Below are positions 54,093 through 61,808 of a stretch of DNA of 64,000 nucleotides, piece after piece. How positions within the stretch are numbered: position 1 is the stretch's first letter; the number at the start of each line of letters is the position of its first letter. A model generated the notes under the pieces. It saw only the letters and a list, made by a program, of their open reading frames with translations, was not told where the DNA came from and did not search any database. The stretch lies in contig NZ_JBGJZL010000002.1 of the NCBI RefSeq assembly GCF_042610375.1, positions 62,001-126,000 of the forward strand. The letters are read 5' to 3'. Source of the stretch: CTSoil-075 sp042610375 (lineage in GTDB: Bacteria; Bacillota; Negativicutes; DSM-13327). The position numbers and the translations under genes are program-made.

Positions 54093-54968
54093 ATGCTAAA
54101 TGGAGTAATCATAAGAGCATATAATAGTTTTTATTATGTACAAACTGCTGACAATGTGGTTTCATGTAAATTGCGTGGACGTTTCAAAAAGGAACGATTT
54201 TCACTATTAGTGGGAGATCAAGTAGAGTATGAGATGGCAGGTGCTGGTAAAGGCATCATTGAAAATATTTTGCCGCGGCGTAGTATGCTCAGAAGGCCCA
54301 TGATTGCCAATATTGATCAAGTGATTCTTACCTTTGCCGCGGTGAATCCTAATATCAATCGAATTTTGGTAGATCGTTTTCTCGTTTTGGCGGAAATGTC
54401 AGAATTAGAAATCATTCTTTGCATTAATAAAATTGATCTTGCAGATAGTCAAGAGTTAGAAGAGATTGTTACTCACTATCGTGGAATTGGTTATCAAGTT
54501 CTTACCGTATCAGCAAAAGCCGATTTAGGCATCAATGAATTACGTAGTAAGTTGTATGGTAAAATTAGTGTGTTTGCTGGTCCATCTGGAGCCGGCAAAT
54601 CTACGCTACTAAACAATATTGAACGAGGCCTAACCTTAGTAACGGGTGAATTGAGTGAAAAAATTGGTCGAGGTAAGCATACGACCCGTTTTGCAGAGTT
54701 ATTACCCTTGTCTGGAGGCGGTTTTGTTGTTGACACACCTGGTTTTAGTTTTACTGAGTTCAATGACATGAAACCAACGGAATTAATGCATTGTTTTCCT
54801 GAGATATCAGACCGCGTGTCTGAATGTAAATTTAGCACTTGCATTCATTCGAGAGAGCCTCGATGTGCGGTCAAACAAGCCGTAGCAGATGGAAAGATTG
54901 ATGAACAACGATATCAATCCTACCTTGAGATCTTAGGAGAAATTACTGAAAATAAAAAGGGGTTTTAA
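54093..54968 (+). CDS. rsgA: Ribosome small-subunit-dependent GTPase A
   Basis: This is a 291-residue circularly permuted GTPase involved in 30S maturation. An N-terminal OB fold (about 1-65) is followed by G4 NKIDL, G1 GPSGAGKSTLLNNI, G3 DTPGF and a C-terminal zinc site (CKFSTCIHSREPRCAV). AGGAGG precedes the ATG. It follows prkC and precedes rpe, the usual Firmicutes order. Confidence 0.97.
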   Translation: MLNGVIIRAYNSFYYVQTADNVVSCKLRGRFKKERFSLLVGDQVEYEMAGAGKGIIENILPRRSMLRRPMIANIDQVILTFAAVNPNINRILVDRFLVLAEMSELEIILCINKIDLADSQELEEIVTHYRGIGYQVLTVSAKADLGINELRSKLYGKISVFAGPSGAGKSTLLNNIERGLTLVTGELSEKIGRGKHTTRFAELLPLSGGGFVVDTPGFSFTEFNDMKPTELMHCFPEISDRVSECKFSTCIHSREPRCAVKQAVADGKIDEQRYQSYLEILGEITENKKGF

Positions 54969-54973
54969 CTATC

Positions 54974-55621
54974 ATGATAAAAATTGCACCATCAATTCTT
55001 TCTGCTGATTTTTCTAAATTAGCAGATGAAATCAAGCGAGTAGAAATTGCCGGAGCTGATATATTACATATTGACGTAATGGATGGTCATTTTGTACCTA
55101 ATCTAACCTTTGGCCCGCCTGTTGTCGCATCAATTCGCAAAGTAACAACGATGATGTTTGATGTACATCTTATGGTAAATAATCCTCAAGATTTTATTGA
55201 TTCCTTTGCTAAGGCAGGGGCAGATCTTATTACAATTCATGTTGAGACGGCACCACATTTACATCGTCTCATACAAAATATTAAAGAACATGGATTAAAA
55301 GCCGCCGTATCTCTTAATCCTTCCACGTCCCTATCTACGATTGAAGAAGTGCTCGGTGAAGTTGATATGGTGTTATTAATGACTGTCAATCCAGGTTTTG
55401 GTGGTCAGAAATTTATTCCAGAGATGCTTGATAAAATTGCTCGATTACGAAAGATGATTACTGAACGTAATTTGTCAGTTGATATTCAAGTCGATGGTGG
55501 GATAAATGCAGCAACTGCACGACAAGTGATTGCTGCTGGTGCCAATATTTTGGTTGCAGGATCAGCCGTTTATCAAGCCCCAGATATTGAACAAGCCATT
55601 CGGGATATTCGAGGGACTTGA
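54974..55621 (+). CDS. rpe: Ribulose-phosphate 3-epimerase
   Basis: This 215-residue barrel enzyme of the pentose phosphate pathway has IAPSILSADFSKLADEI, HIDVMDGHFVPNLTFGP, VHLMVNNP, LLMTVNPGFGGQKFI and VDGGINAATARQV. The aspartates in these motifs are the catalytic and metal residues. It starts six bases after rsgA with AAGGGG upstream. It is the last gene before the FMN leader. Confidence 0.97.
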   Translation: MIKIAPSILSADFSKLADEIKRVEIAGADILHIDVMDGHFVPNLTFGPPVVASIRKVTTMMFDVHLMVNNPQDFIDSFAKAGADLITIHVETAPHLHRLIQNIKEHGLKAAVSLNPSTSLSTIEEVLGEVDMVLLMTVNPGFGGQKFIPEMLDKIARLRKMITERNLSVDIQVDGGINAATARQVIAAGANILVAGSAVYQAPDIEQAIRDIRGT

Positions 55622-55667
55622 TTATTTTAAAAAATACTGGTAATATATATACATAACTAAATAAGTG

Positions 55668-55792
55668 AGCCTTTGGGGCAAGGTGAAAAAGAGTAATCTT
55701 TTAATTCCTTACCGGCGGTGACTAGCCCGCGAGCCGTATGGCTGATCCGGTGAAATTCCGGAGCCGACAGTATAGTCTGGATGGAAAAAGGT
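55668..55792 (+). promoter_or_regulatory. FMN riboswitch (RFN element), variant
   Basis: The consensus blocks are present: GGGGCAAGGTG, ACCGGCGGTGACTAGCCCGC, GATCCGGTGAAATTCCGG and AGCCGACAGTATAGTCTGGATG. The usual GTGAAATTCC loop of the second helix is interrupted at 55687-55702 by AAAAGAGTAATCTTTT, which forms its own small stem. It should control the ribD-ribE-ribBA-ribH operon. Confidence 0.93.
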
Positions 55793-55901
55793 TTATATTA
55801 AAGTGTGTTTGTGAAAACGCAACCTTAATATAAAGAGTTTGTTGTTGAAACAAGTTCTTTCATAAGGTTTAATATTGATAACTATTTTCCTATATTCTAC
55901 A

Positions 55902-55948
55902 AGGCTGTTAAAAAAGTGTAAAAACTTTTTCAACAGCTTATTTTTTTG
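55902..55948 (+). terminator. Attenuator of the rib operon
   Basis: AGGCTGTTAAAAAAGT pairs with ACTTTTTCAACAGCTT and is followed by ATTTTTTT, directly before the ribD ribosome site GGAGG. FMN binding upstream should favour this terminator. Confidence 0.8.
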
Positions 55949-55960
55949 GAGGATTCAGTT

Positions 55961-57091
55961 ATGGATGAGCAGTATATGAGGCAAGCGCTGGTCATAGCCC
56001 AGTATGCCATTGGCCGTACGAGTCCGAATCCCATGGTTGGTGCTGTGATCGTTCGTAATGGACGAGTTGTTGGTCAAGGTTGGCATAAGAAGGCAGGTAC
56101 GCCACATGCTGAAATTAATGCACTGCAGCAAGCTGGAGAATTAGCTCGAGATGCTACTATGTATGTGACCTTAGAACCTTGTTCCCATCATGGAAGAACA
56201 GGGCCATGTGCCGATGCCGTAATTGCCGCAGGCATCAAAAAAGTCATTGTTGCTATGAATGACCCCAATCCTCTTGTTGCAGGGCAAGGTATCAACAAGT
56301 TACGTGAAGCAGGTATTGAGGTCATAGAAGGAGTACTCGCAGCTGAAGCTGCTAAGCTTAATGAAATTTTTATTAAGTGGATTTCAACAAAGTTACCTTT
56401 TATCGCTTTAAAAAGTGGGATGTCACTTGATGGTAAAATCGCTGCTCATACTGGACATTCCCAGTGGATTACAGGGCCTAAGTCTCGCGAACGTGTGCAG
56501 CAACTAAGAGATTGTTATGATGCCATTTTAGTTGGAATTGGTACAGTACTTGCGGATAACCCGCGTTTAACAACTCGCCTTTCATATGAGGGGAAAAATC
56601 CAATTCGAATTATTATTGATAGTATGGCACGGACTCCTCTTGATGCACATGTGGTGATTGATGGATTGGCTCCAACAATTATTGTAGTGACTCCCAAGGC
56701 CCCAATTGATAGAGTAAATGCTTTGCGTGAATGCGGTGTTGAAGTACTATCTATTGAATCTAAGGAAGCTGGTGTCAACTTACGTCAAACTTTCAAAACC
56801 TTAGCTGCGCGTGAGATTACAAGTATTCTCGTTGAAGGTGGCGCAAGAATTAATGGATCAGTCATGGAAGAGCATCTTGTGGATAAAATCTATTGGTTTA
56901 TTGCCCCTAAAATTATAGGCGGTCATGGTGCCTTAGGTCCTGTCGGGGGACAAGGTGTAACTGACGTAAATCATGCTCATTTGTTTGAAGATATGACGAT
57001 TGAGCCTATCGGGCAAGATATATTAATTAGCGCTTATATGTGCAACCGGGAGGGACGAGATGTTTACCGGACTTGTGGAAGAATTAGGTAA
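55961..57091 (+). CDS. ribD: Riboflavin biosynthesis deaminase/reductase
   Basis: This is a 376-residue bifunctional enzyme. The N-terminal deaminase has the zinc motif HAEINALQQAG and EPCSHHGRTGPCADAVI. The C-terminal reductase has SGMSLDGKIA, SQWITGPKSR, VGIGTVLADNPRLTTR and VEGGARINGSVM. ATG 55961 has GGAGG upstream. It is the first gene of the riboflavin operon. Its 3' end overlaps ribE by 32 bases in another frame. Confidence 0.97.
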   Translation: MDEQYMRQALVIAQYAIGRTSPNPMVGAVIVRNGRVVGQGWHKKAGTPHAEINALQQAGELARDATMYVTLEPCSHHGRTGPCADAVIAAGIKKVIVAMNDPNPLVAGQGINKLREAGIEVIEGVLAAEAAKLNEIFIKWISTKLPFIALKSGMSLDGKIAAHTGHSQWITGPKSRERVQQLRDCYDAILVGIGTVLADNPRLTTRLSYEGKNPIRIIIDSMARTPLDAHVVIDGLAPTIIVVTPKAPIDRVNALRECGVEVLSIESKEAGVNLRQTFKTLAAREITSILVEGGARINGSVMEEHLVDKIYWFIAPKIIGGHGALGPVGGQGVTDVNHAHLFEDMTIEPIGQDILISAYMCNREGRDVYRTCGRIR

Positions 57092-57719
57092 AATAAAAGC
57101 CATTACCCATGGAGCCAAATCTGTACGCATAACGGTATTAGCAAGCACGGTACTAAGTGATGTGCAGCTTGGTGATAGTATCGCTGTTAATGGAACATGT
57201 TTGACTGTTGTAGAATTTTCTACAACATGGTTCACAGCAGATGTTATGCCAGAGACGGTAAAGAGCACTGTACTTGCAACTTTAAAAATTGGTGATACAG
57301 TCAATCTTGAACGAACACTGCGTGTAGGAGACCGCTTTGGTGGGCATATTGTTAGTGGACATATTGATGGCGTTGGTACGATTAGTGCCAAAGAATTAAA
57401 TGATATCGCAATGATTGTTACAATCAAAGCAGGTTCTGAAGTAATGAAATACATAGTAAAAAAGGGATCAATTGCCATTGATGGAATTAGCTTGACTGTT
57501 GTTGAATATGATCAAGATTGGTTTACTGTATCTTTGATCCCTCATAGTGCTGGTCGCACGACACTTGGATTTAAAAAAATTGGCGACAGTGTAAATCTAG
57601 AGGGCGATGTGATTGGAAAATATGTAGAAAAATTACTAGGTTTACAATCCAATCAGCCACATAACGCAAAGAGTAAAATTGAGATGAGTTTCTTACAACA
57701 GCATGGTTTTACGCTATAA
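57060..57719 (+). CDS. ribE: Riboflavin synthase, alpha subunit
   Basis: This is a 219-residue protein of two repeated lumazine-binding barrels. The first starts MFTGLVEELG and has SIAVNGTCLTVVEF; the second has SIAIDGISLTVVEYDQDWFT and GDSVNLEGDVIGKYVE. It converts two lumazine molecules to riboflavin. GGGAGGGACGAG before the ATG lies inside the end of ribD. The start is firm because family members begin MFTGLVEE. Confidence 0.96.
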   Translation: MFTGLVEELGKIKAITHGAKSVRITVLASTVLSDVQLGDSIAVNGTCLTVVEFSTTWFTADVMPETVKSTVLATLKIGDTVNLERTLRVGDRFGGHIVSGHIDGVGTISAKELNDIAMIVTIKAGSEVMKYIVKKGSIAIDGISLTVVEYDQDWFTVSLIPHSAGRTTLGFKKIGDSVNLEGDVIGKYVEKLLGLQSNQPHNAKSKIEMSFLQQHGFTL

Positions 57720-57751
57720 CATGATCTTAAAAAATTTGTGGAGGTATTATA

Positions 57752-58960
57752 ATGAAATTTAATACAATTGATGAAGCGATTGAAGATATAAAAAATGGTA
57801 AAATGATTGTTGTTGTTGATGATGAAGATCGTGAAAATGAAGGCGATTTACTAATGGCTGCTGACAAAGTAACTCCTGAAGCCATTAATTTTATGGCTAC
57901 TCATGGACGTGGATTGATTTGTATGCCGATTATTGGATCAAGACTTGATGAACTTGGAATTGGTGCCATGGTGTGTGATAATACAGATAATCATTGTACA
58001 GCTTTTACAGTGTCCGTTGATGCTCATACGACCACAACAGGGATTTCTGCCCCGGAACGGGCCGAAACAGTTCTTGCCATGCTTGATCCCAATTCTCGAC
58101 CTGAACATTTTAGACGACCAGGCCATGTATTTCCACTCCGCTATGTGGAAGGCGGAGTTTTACGCCGGGCTGGACATACAGAAGCAGCAGTTGATTTACC
58201 TAAAATGGCTGGCTTATATCCTGCTGGTGTGATTTGTGAAATTATGAATGATGATGGTACTATGGCGCGGGTACCTGATCTGCAAGAATTTGTGAAAAAA
58301 CATGATTTAAAATTGATTACCATTGCAGATTTAATCAGATACCGCAAAGCAACTGAACTTTTCATAAAACGTGGAGCTGAAACCACGATGCCAACTCAAT
58401 ATGGAAATTTTAAACTTGTTGCCTATGAAAGTAAACTTGATAATCAGTGTCATATCGCTTTGGTAAAGGGTGATATAGAGGGCAAAAAAAATGTTTTAGT
58501 GCGTATACATTCTGAATGTTTAACAGGAGATGCATTTGGTTCACTTCGTTGTGATTGTGGGGAACAATTAGCTACTTCTTTAAAACGTATTGATCAAGAA
58601 GGTGAAGGCGTTCTGGTGTATATGCGACAGGAAGGAAGAGGCATTGGTCTTGCCAATAAAATGCTTGCTTATGCATTACAGGATCAAGGCAAAGATACTG
58701 TTGAAGCCAATGAACTGTTAGGATTTGCTCCTGATTTAAGAGATTATGGTATCGGAGCTCAAATATTAGTTGATTTAGGTTTGACTAGCATTCGCCTATT
58801 GACCAATAATCCTAAGAAGAGAGCTGGGCTTGAGGGTTATGGATTGACGATTTCTGAACGAGTCCCAGTAGAGGTTAAAGCCAATCGATTTAATCAACGC
58901 TACTTATCTGTAAAAAAAGCTAAAATGGGGCATTTGCTCAAACAAAATGGGGAGGAATAG
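57752..58960 (+). CDS. ribBA: Bifunctional DHBP synthase / GTP cyclohydrolase II
   Basis: This is a 402-residue fusion. The N-terminal RibB part (about 1-200) has VVDDEDRENEGDLLMAADKV, HGRGLICMP and RRAGHTEAAVDLPKMAGLYP. The C-terminal RibA part has RIHSECLTGDAFGSLRCDCG (zinc cysteines) and YMRQEGRGIGLANKMLAYAL. It supplies both precursors of riboflavin. GGAGG precedes the ATG. Confidence 0.97.
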   Translation: MKFNTIDEAIEDIKNGKMIVVVDDEDRENEGDLLMAADKVTPEAINFMATHGRGLICMPIIGSRLDELGIGAMVCDNTDNHCTAFTVSVDAHTTTTGISAPERAETVLAMLDPNSRPEHFRRPGHVFPLRYVEGGVLRRAGHTEAAVDLPKMAGLYPAGVICEIMNDDGTMARVPDLQEFVKKHDLKLITIADLIRYRKATELFIKRGAETTMPTQYGNFKLVAYESKLDNQCHIALVKGDIEGKKNVLVRIHSECLTGDAFGSLRCDCGEQLATSLKRIDQEGEGVLVYMRQEGRGIGLANKMLAYALQDQGKDTVEANELLGFAPDLRDYGIGAQILVDLGLTSIRLLTNNPKKRAGLEGYGLTISERVPVEVKANRFNQRYLSVKKAKMGHLLKQNGEE

Positions 58961-58963
58961 ATC

Positions 58964-59428
58964 ATGGTAAAAGTTTTTGAAGGACAATTAGTTGCTGAGG
59001 GATTAAAAGTTGGTATTGTTGTAGCAAGGTTTAATGAATTTATTAATAGTAAATTGCTCGGTGGTGCATTAGATGGCTTAAAACGTCATGGTGTTAAAGA
59101 AGAAGATACTTCAATTGTTTGGGTACCTGGTGCTTTTGAAATTCCTCTCGTTGCCCAAAAAATGGCTGAGAGTAAAAAATATGATGCTGTAATTTGCTTA
59201 GGAACTGTCATTCGCGGCAGTACATCACATTATGATTATGTGTGTTCGGAAGTTTCTAAAGGGGTCGCTCAAGTTGGTATGCATACTGGTATTCCTACGA
59301 TTTTTGGTGTACTGACTACGGAAAATATTGAACAAGCCATTGAACGTGCTGGTACTAAAGCTGGTAATAAAGGTTTTGAGTCTGCAGTGACTGCAATTGA
59401 AATGGCTAATTTATTAAAAAATATCTAA
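58964..59428 (+). CDS. ribH: 6,7-dimethyl-8-ribityllumazine synthase
   Basis: This 154-residue enzyme forms the icosahedral lumazine synthase shell. It contains VARFNEFINSKLLGGALDGL, WVPGAFEIPLVAQKMA, LGTVIRGSTSHYDYVC, FGVLTTENIEQAIERAGTKA and GNKGFESA. GGGGAGG precedes the ATG, three bases after ribBA. It is the last gene of the operon. Confidence 0.97.
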   Translation: MVKVFEGQLVAEGLKVGIVVARFNEFINSKLLGGALDGLKRHGVKEEDTSIVWVPGAFEIPLVAQKMAESKKYDAVICLGTVIRGSTSHYDYVCSEVSKGVAQVGMHTGIPTIFGVLTTENIEQAIERAGTKAGNKGFESAVTAIEMANLLKNI

Positions 59429-59455
59429 AAAAAATTTATTCTGTATTGTTAGTTT

Positions 59456-59493
59456 GCCAGTCATGAGATATAAAGTTATATCTCATGACTGGC
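59456..59493. terminator. Long perfect hairpin after the rib operon
   Basis: GCCAGTCATGAGATATA pairs perfectly with its complement over a four-base loop (17-bp stem). There is no U-run after it (GATTGACATT follows), so it may stabilise or process the transcript end rather than be a simple terminator. Confidence 0.6.
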
Positions 59494-59556
59494 GATTGAC
59501 ATTTGTTATATCTGTTTTAAAAGTAAAATATTTCCAGGAAATAATGGGGTGATGAT

Positions 59557-60111
59557 ATGAACATAGGTATTATCAGTGATACCCATGGCTGTGCAGAGAC
59601 ATGGGAAAAGGTTTATACAAGATATTTTATGGAGTGTGAATTAATCATTCATGCTGGTGATATACTATATCATGGTCCGCGCAATGATATTCCCTTAGAA
59701 TATAATCCAAAAAAATTAGCTGAGTCCTTGAATTCTTGTAGTGTTCCGATCATCGTGGCTTCTGGTAATTGTGATGCTGATGTAGATGGTATGGTTCTTA
59801 CGATGCCTATCCAATCACCCTATGCTTACATTATGATTGAGGGTATACCTATTGTTGTTAACCATGGACACACTCTTACTGAGCAGACTCAGCAGGAAAT
59901 GGCAGCTAAGTTTAAAGCCGCTTTATTTATTACTGGGCATACTCATATCCCATCATTGGAAAAACGCAATGGTATTATTTATCTTAATCCAGGTTCGCCT
60001 GCTATGTCCAAGCGCCCAGATAAGCGCGGTACTATTGCTAGATTGATTGATCGTACTATTGAAGTATTAGATGTTGCCACAGGGCAATTACTCATGTCAG
60101 AGAGGTTATAG
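59557..60111 (+). CDS. yfcE: YfcE-type metallophosphoesterase
   Basis: This 184-residue phosphodiesterase has the full metal-binding set: ISDTHGCAETW, IHAGDILYHGP, VASGNCDADVD, VVNHGHTL and ITGHTHIPSLEKRNGI with LNPGSPAMSKRP. E. coli YfcE hydrolyses phosphodiesters; the natural substrate is unknown. GGGGTGATG precedes the ATG. It is followed nine bases later by hslO. Confidence 0.94.
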   Translation: MNIGIISDTHGCAETWEKVYTRYFMECELIIHAGDILYHGPRNDIPLEYNPKKLAESLNSCSVPIIVASGNCDADVDGMVLTMPIQSPYAYIMIEGIPIVVNHGHTLTEQTQQEMAAKFKAALFITGHTHIPSLEKRNGIIYLNPGSPAMSKRPDKRGTIARLIDRTIEVLDVATGQLLMSERL

Positions 60112-60119
60112 GAGGCTAT

Positions 60120-61007
60120 ATGCAAGATCATATTATAAAAGCGACAACAGCAGGTGGTGTAAGGGCTTTCGCTGTCGTTACTACAAATTTAGTCGAAGAA
60201 GCAAGACAACGTCATGATTGTTATCCAGTGGCAGCAGCTGGACTAGGACGCACGATGACGGCAGCATTACTGTTGGCTGCCAATCTTAAAACAGATGAGA
60301 GTATCACCGTTCGCATTGCTGGTGATGGTCCTCTTGGTGAAATTGTTGCAGATGCCCATGCCAGTGGAATTGTGCGAGGTTATGTGAGAAATCCACATAT
60401 TGATTTACCATTGCGCAATGGTAAGCTTGATGTGGGGGCAGGAGTTGGTAATGGGCAGATTTTCGTAACTCGCTTTACTGGAATGAAGCAGCCTTTCACA
60501 GGAAGTTCAGAACTTGTCAGTGGAGAAATTGCTGAAGATGTGACTCAGTATTTATTTGTATCTGAGCAAACGCCCTCAAGTGTCGCACTTGGTGTGTTAG
60601 TTCAGCCAGATTTAACTGTTGGTGCAGCTGGCGGCTTTATGATACAAGCTTTGCCAGATGCTGATGATGAAGTATTAAGCCAGATTGAAAAGAATATAGC
60701 AATCCTGCCACCTGTATCTCAATTAATTCGTGAAGGTAAAGATGCGGCTGCTATTATCAATATGATTTTTGCAGGACTACCTGTCACTTTATATGAAGAA
60801 TTTCCTGTCAGTTTTAAGTGTCCTTGTTCTCACGAACGGATTGAAAATGTGCTAGTGAGTCTTGGTGCTGAAGAAATTCATGATATCATTACTAGTGATG
60901 GACAAGCTGAGATTTGTTGTCATTTTTGTGGAGAAAAATATCAATTTGATCAAAGTGACCTTGAACATGTTCTTGCGATCATAACAGAAAAAAATAGTAC
61001 AATGTAA
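60120..61007 (+). CDS. hslO: Hsp33 redox-regulated chaperone
   Basis: This is a 295-residue chaperone. The N-terminal domain contains AAGLGRTMTAALLLAANLK, DGPLGEIVADAHASGIVRGY, and SEQTPSSVALGVLVQPD. The C-terminal redox switch has CPCS and CCHFC, in the C-x-C and C-x2-C layout that holds zinc and forms disulfides on oxidation. AGGAGG precedes the ATG. In an anaerobe it would protect proteins during oxygen exposure. Confidence 0.97.
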   Translation: MQDHIIKATTAGGVRAFAVVTTNLVEEARQRHDCYPVAAAGLGRTMTAALLLAANLKTDESITVRIAGDGPLGEIVADAHASGIVRGYVRNPHIDLPLRNGKLDVGAGVGNGQIFVTRFTGMKQPFTGSSELVSGEIAEDVTQYLFVSEQTPSSVALGVLVQPDLTVGAAGGFMIQALPDADDEVLSQIEKNIAILPPVSQLIREGKDAAAIINMIFAGLPVTLYEEFPVSFKCPCSHERIENVLVSLGAEEIHDIITSDGQAEICCHFCGEKYQFDQSDLEHVLAIITEKNSTM

Positions 61008-61010
61008 AAA

Positions 61011-61033
61011 AGACTTGGCTTGTACCAAGTCTT
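61011..61033 (+). terminator. Short hairpin after hslO
   Basis: AGACTTGG pairs with CCAAGTCT around a six-base loop, directly after the hslO stop; only TT and then CAG follow, so termination is weak on the plus strand. An A-run before it favours the minus strand. Confidence 0.5.
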
Positions 61034-61063
61034 CAGACACAGGCAGAAGCCTAAGTCATTAAA

Positions 61064-61093
61064 AAAAGACTGGGAAATTCCCCAGTCTTTTTG
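61064..61093. terminator. Bidirectional terminator between hslO and rpmB
   Basis: AAAGACTGGG pairs with CCCAGTCTTT, with A-run on the left and TTTTTG on the right, suited to stop both convergent transcripts. Confidence 0.85.
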
Positions 61094-61127
61094 TTGTGCT
61101 GTAATTATAAATTATATTAACTTTTAA

Positions 61128-61319
61128 TTAGATAGCACGTTGAATTTTGCCAGAGCGTAGGCAACGAGTACAAGTATTAACTCTTTTTACTTCACCGTTA
61201 ACGATCGCTTTAACTCTTTGGATGTTTGGTTTCCAAGTACGTCTAGTTTTTAAATGAGAATGGCTGACATTATTGCCGCTACTTGGGGATTTACTGCAGA
61301 TTTCACAAAGATTTGCCAT
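61128..61319 (-). CDS. rpmB: Ribosomal protein L28
   Basis: This 63-residue protein begins MANLCEICSKSPSSGNNVSH and contains LKTRRTWKPNIQRVKAI and a second CTRC. The two C-x2-C pairs make it a zinc-binding (C+) L28. ATG 61319 lies behind AAAGGAGGTGG; codons further upstream are not translated. It is a single minus-strand gene, a common arrangement for rpmB near recG in Firmicutes. Confidence 0.97.
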   Translation of the reverse strand: MANLCEICSKSPSSGNNVSHSHLKTRRTWKPNIQRVKAIVNGEVKRVNTCTRCLRSGKIQRAI

Positions 61320-61533
61320 GTATTCCACCTCCTTTGATGAAGGACGAGACATCCTTATTACAATAACAGTAGTATTTTAGCATAATTTCCTTAGTTAATG
61401 CAAGATCTATTTTTGAGATGCCTTGTATTTATGCGTTTTTCAACAAAAATAAGGAAAGCTAATGACTATGGCAGGAGTTTTAAATCTATATATTGAAATA
61501 AAATCATATAGATAGAGATGGGAGGCGTGAAGA

Positions 61534-61731
61534 GTGATTACAAAAAAAACGGCAATCATTGAGGTACTCCGGTCGCATCCATTAGCCCGAGATATTTTTG
61601 CAAAACATGGTATGGGATGTATAGGGTGCATGGGAGCAACGACTGAAACAATAGAAAACGGTGCTAAAATGCACGATATTGACTTAGAAGCATTATTAAA
61701 AGAATTAAATGAATCAGATTTAGGGAAATAG
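61534..61731 (+). CDS. DUF1858 domain protein
   Basis: This 65-residue protein has the DUF1858 pattern: TAIIEVLRSHPLARDIFAKH, GMGCIGCMGATTETIENGAK and DLEALLKELN. The C-x2-C pair follows a helix and may form a redox or metal site; the biochemical role is unknown. The GTG start is nine bases after GGGAGG. Its stop codon lies inside a long inverted repeat, and recG follows about 80 bases later. Confidence 0.9.
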   Translation: MITKKTAIIEVLRSHPLARDIFAKHGMGCIGCMGATTETIENGAKMHDIDLEALLKELNESDLGK

Positions 61732-61762
61732 GCAAAATAAAATTGCCTATTTCCCTAAATCT
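61716..61762. repeat. Perfect 19-base inverted repeat over the DUF1858 stop codon
   Basis: The left arm, AGATTTAGGGAAATAGGCA (61716-61734), contains the TAG stop. It is perfectly complementary to 61744-61762 over a nine-base AT loop. No U-run follows. It probably acts as a transcript-end structure between DUF1858 and recG. Confidence 0.7.
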
Positions 61763-61808
61763 ATATCATTCAGTAATTTTTATTACTGAAAAATGTGAAG
61801 GTGATGGT

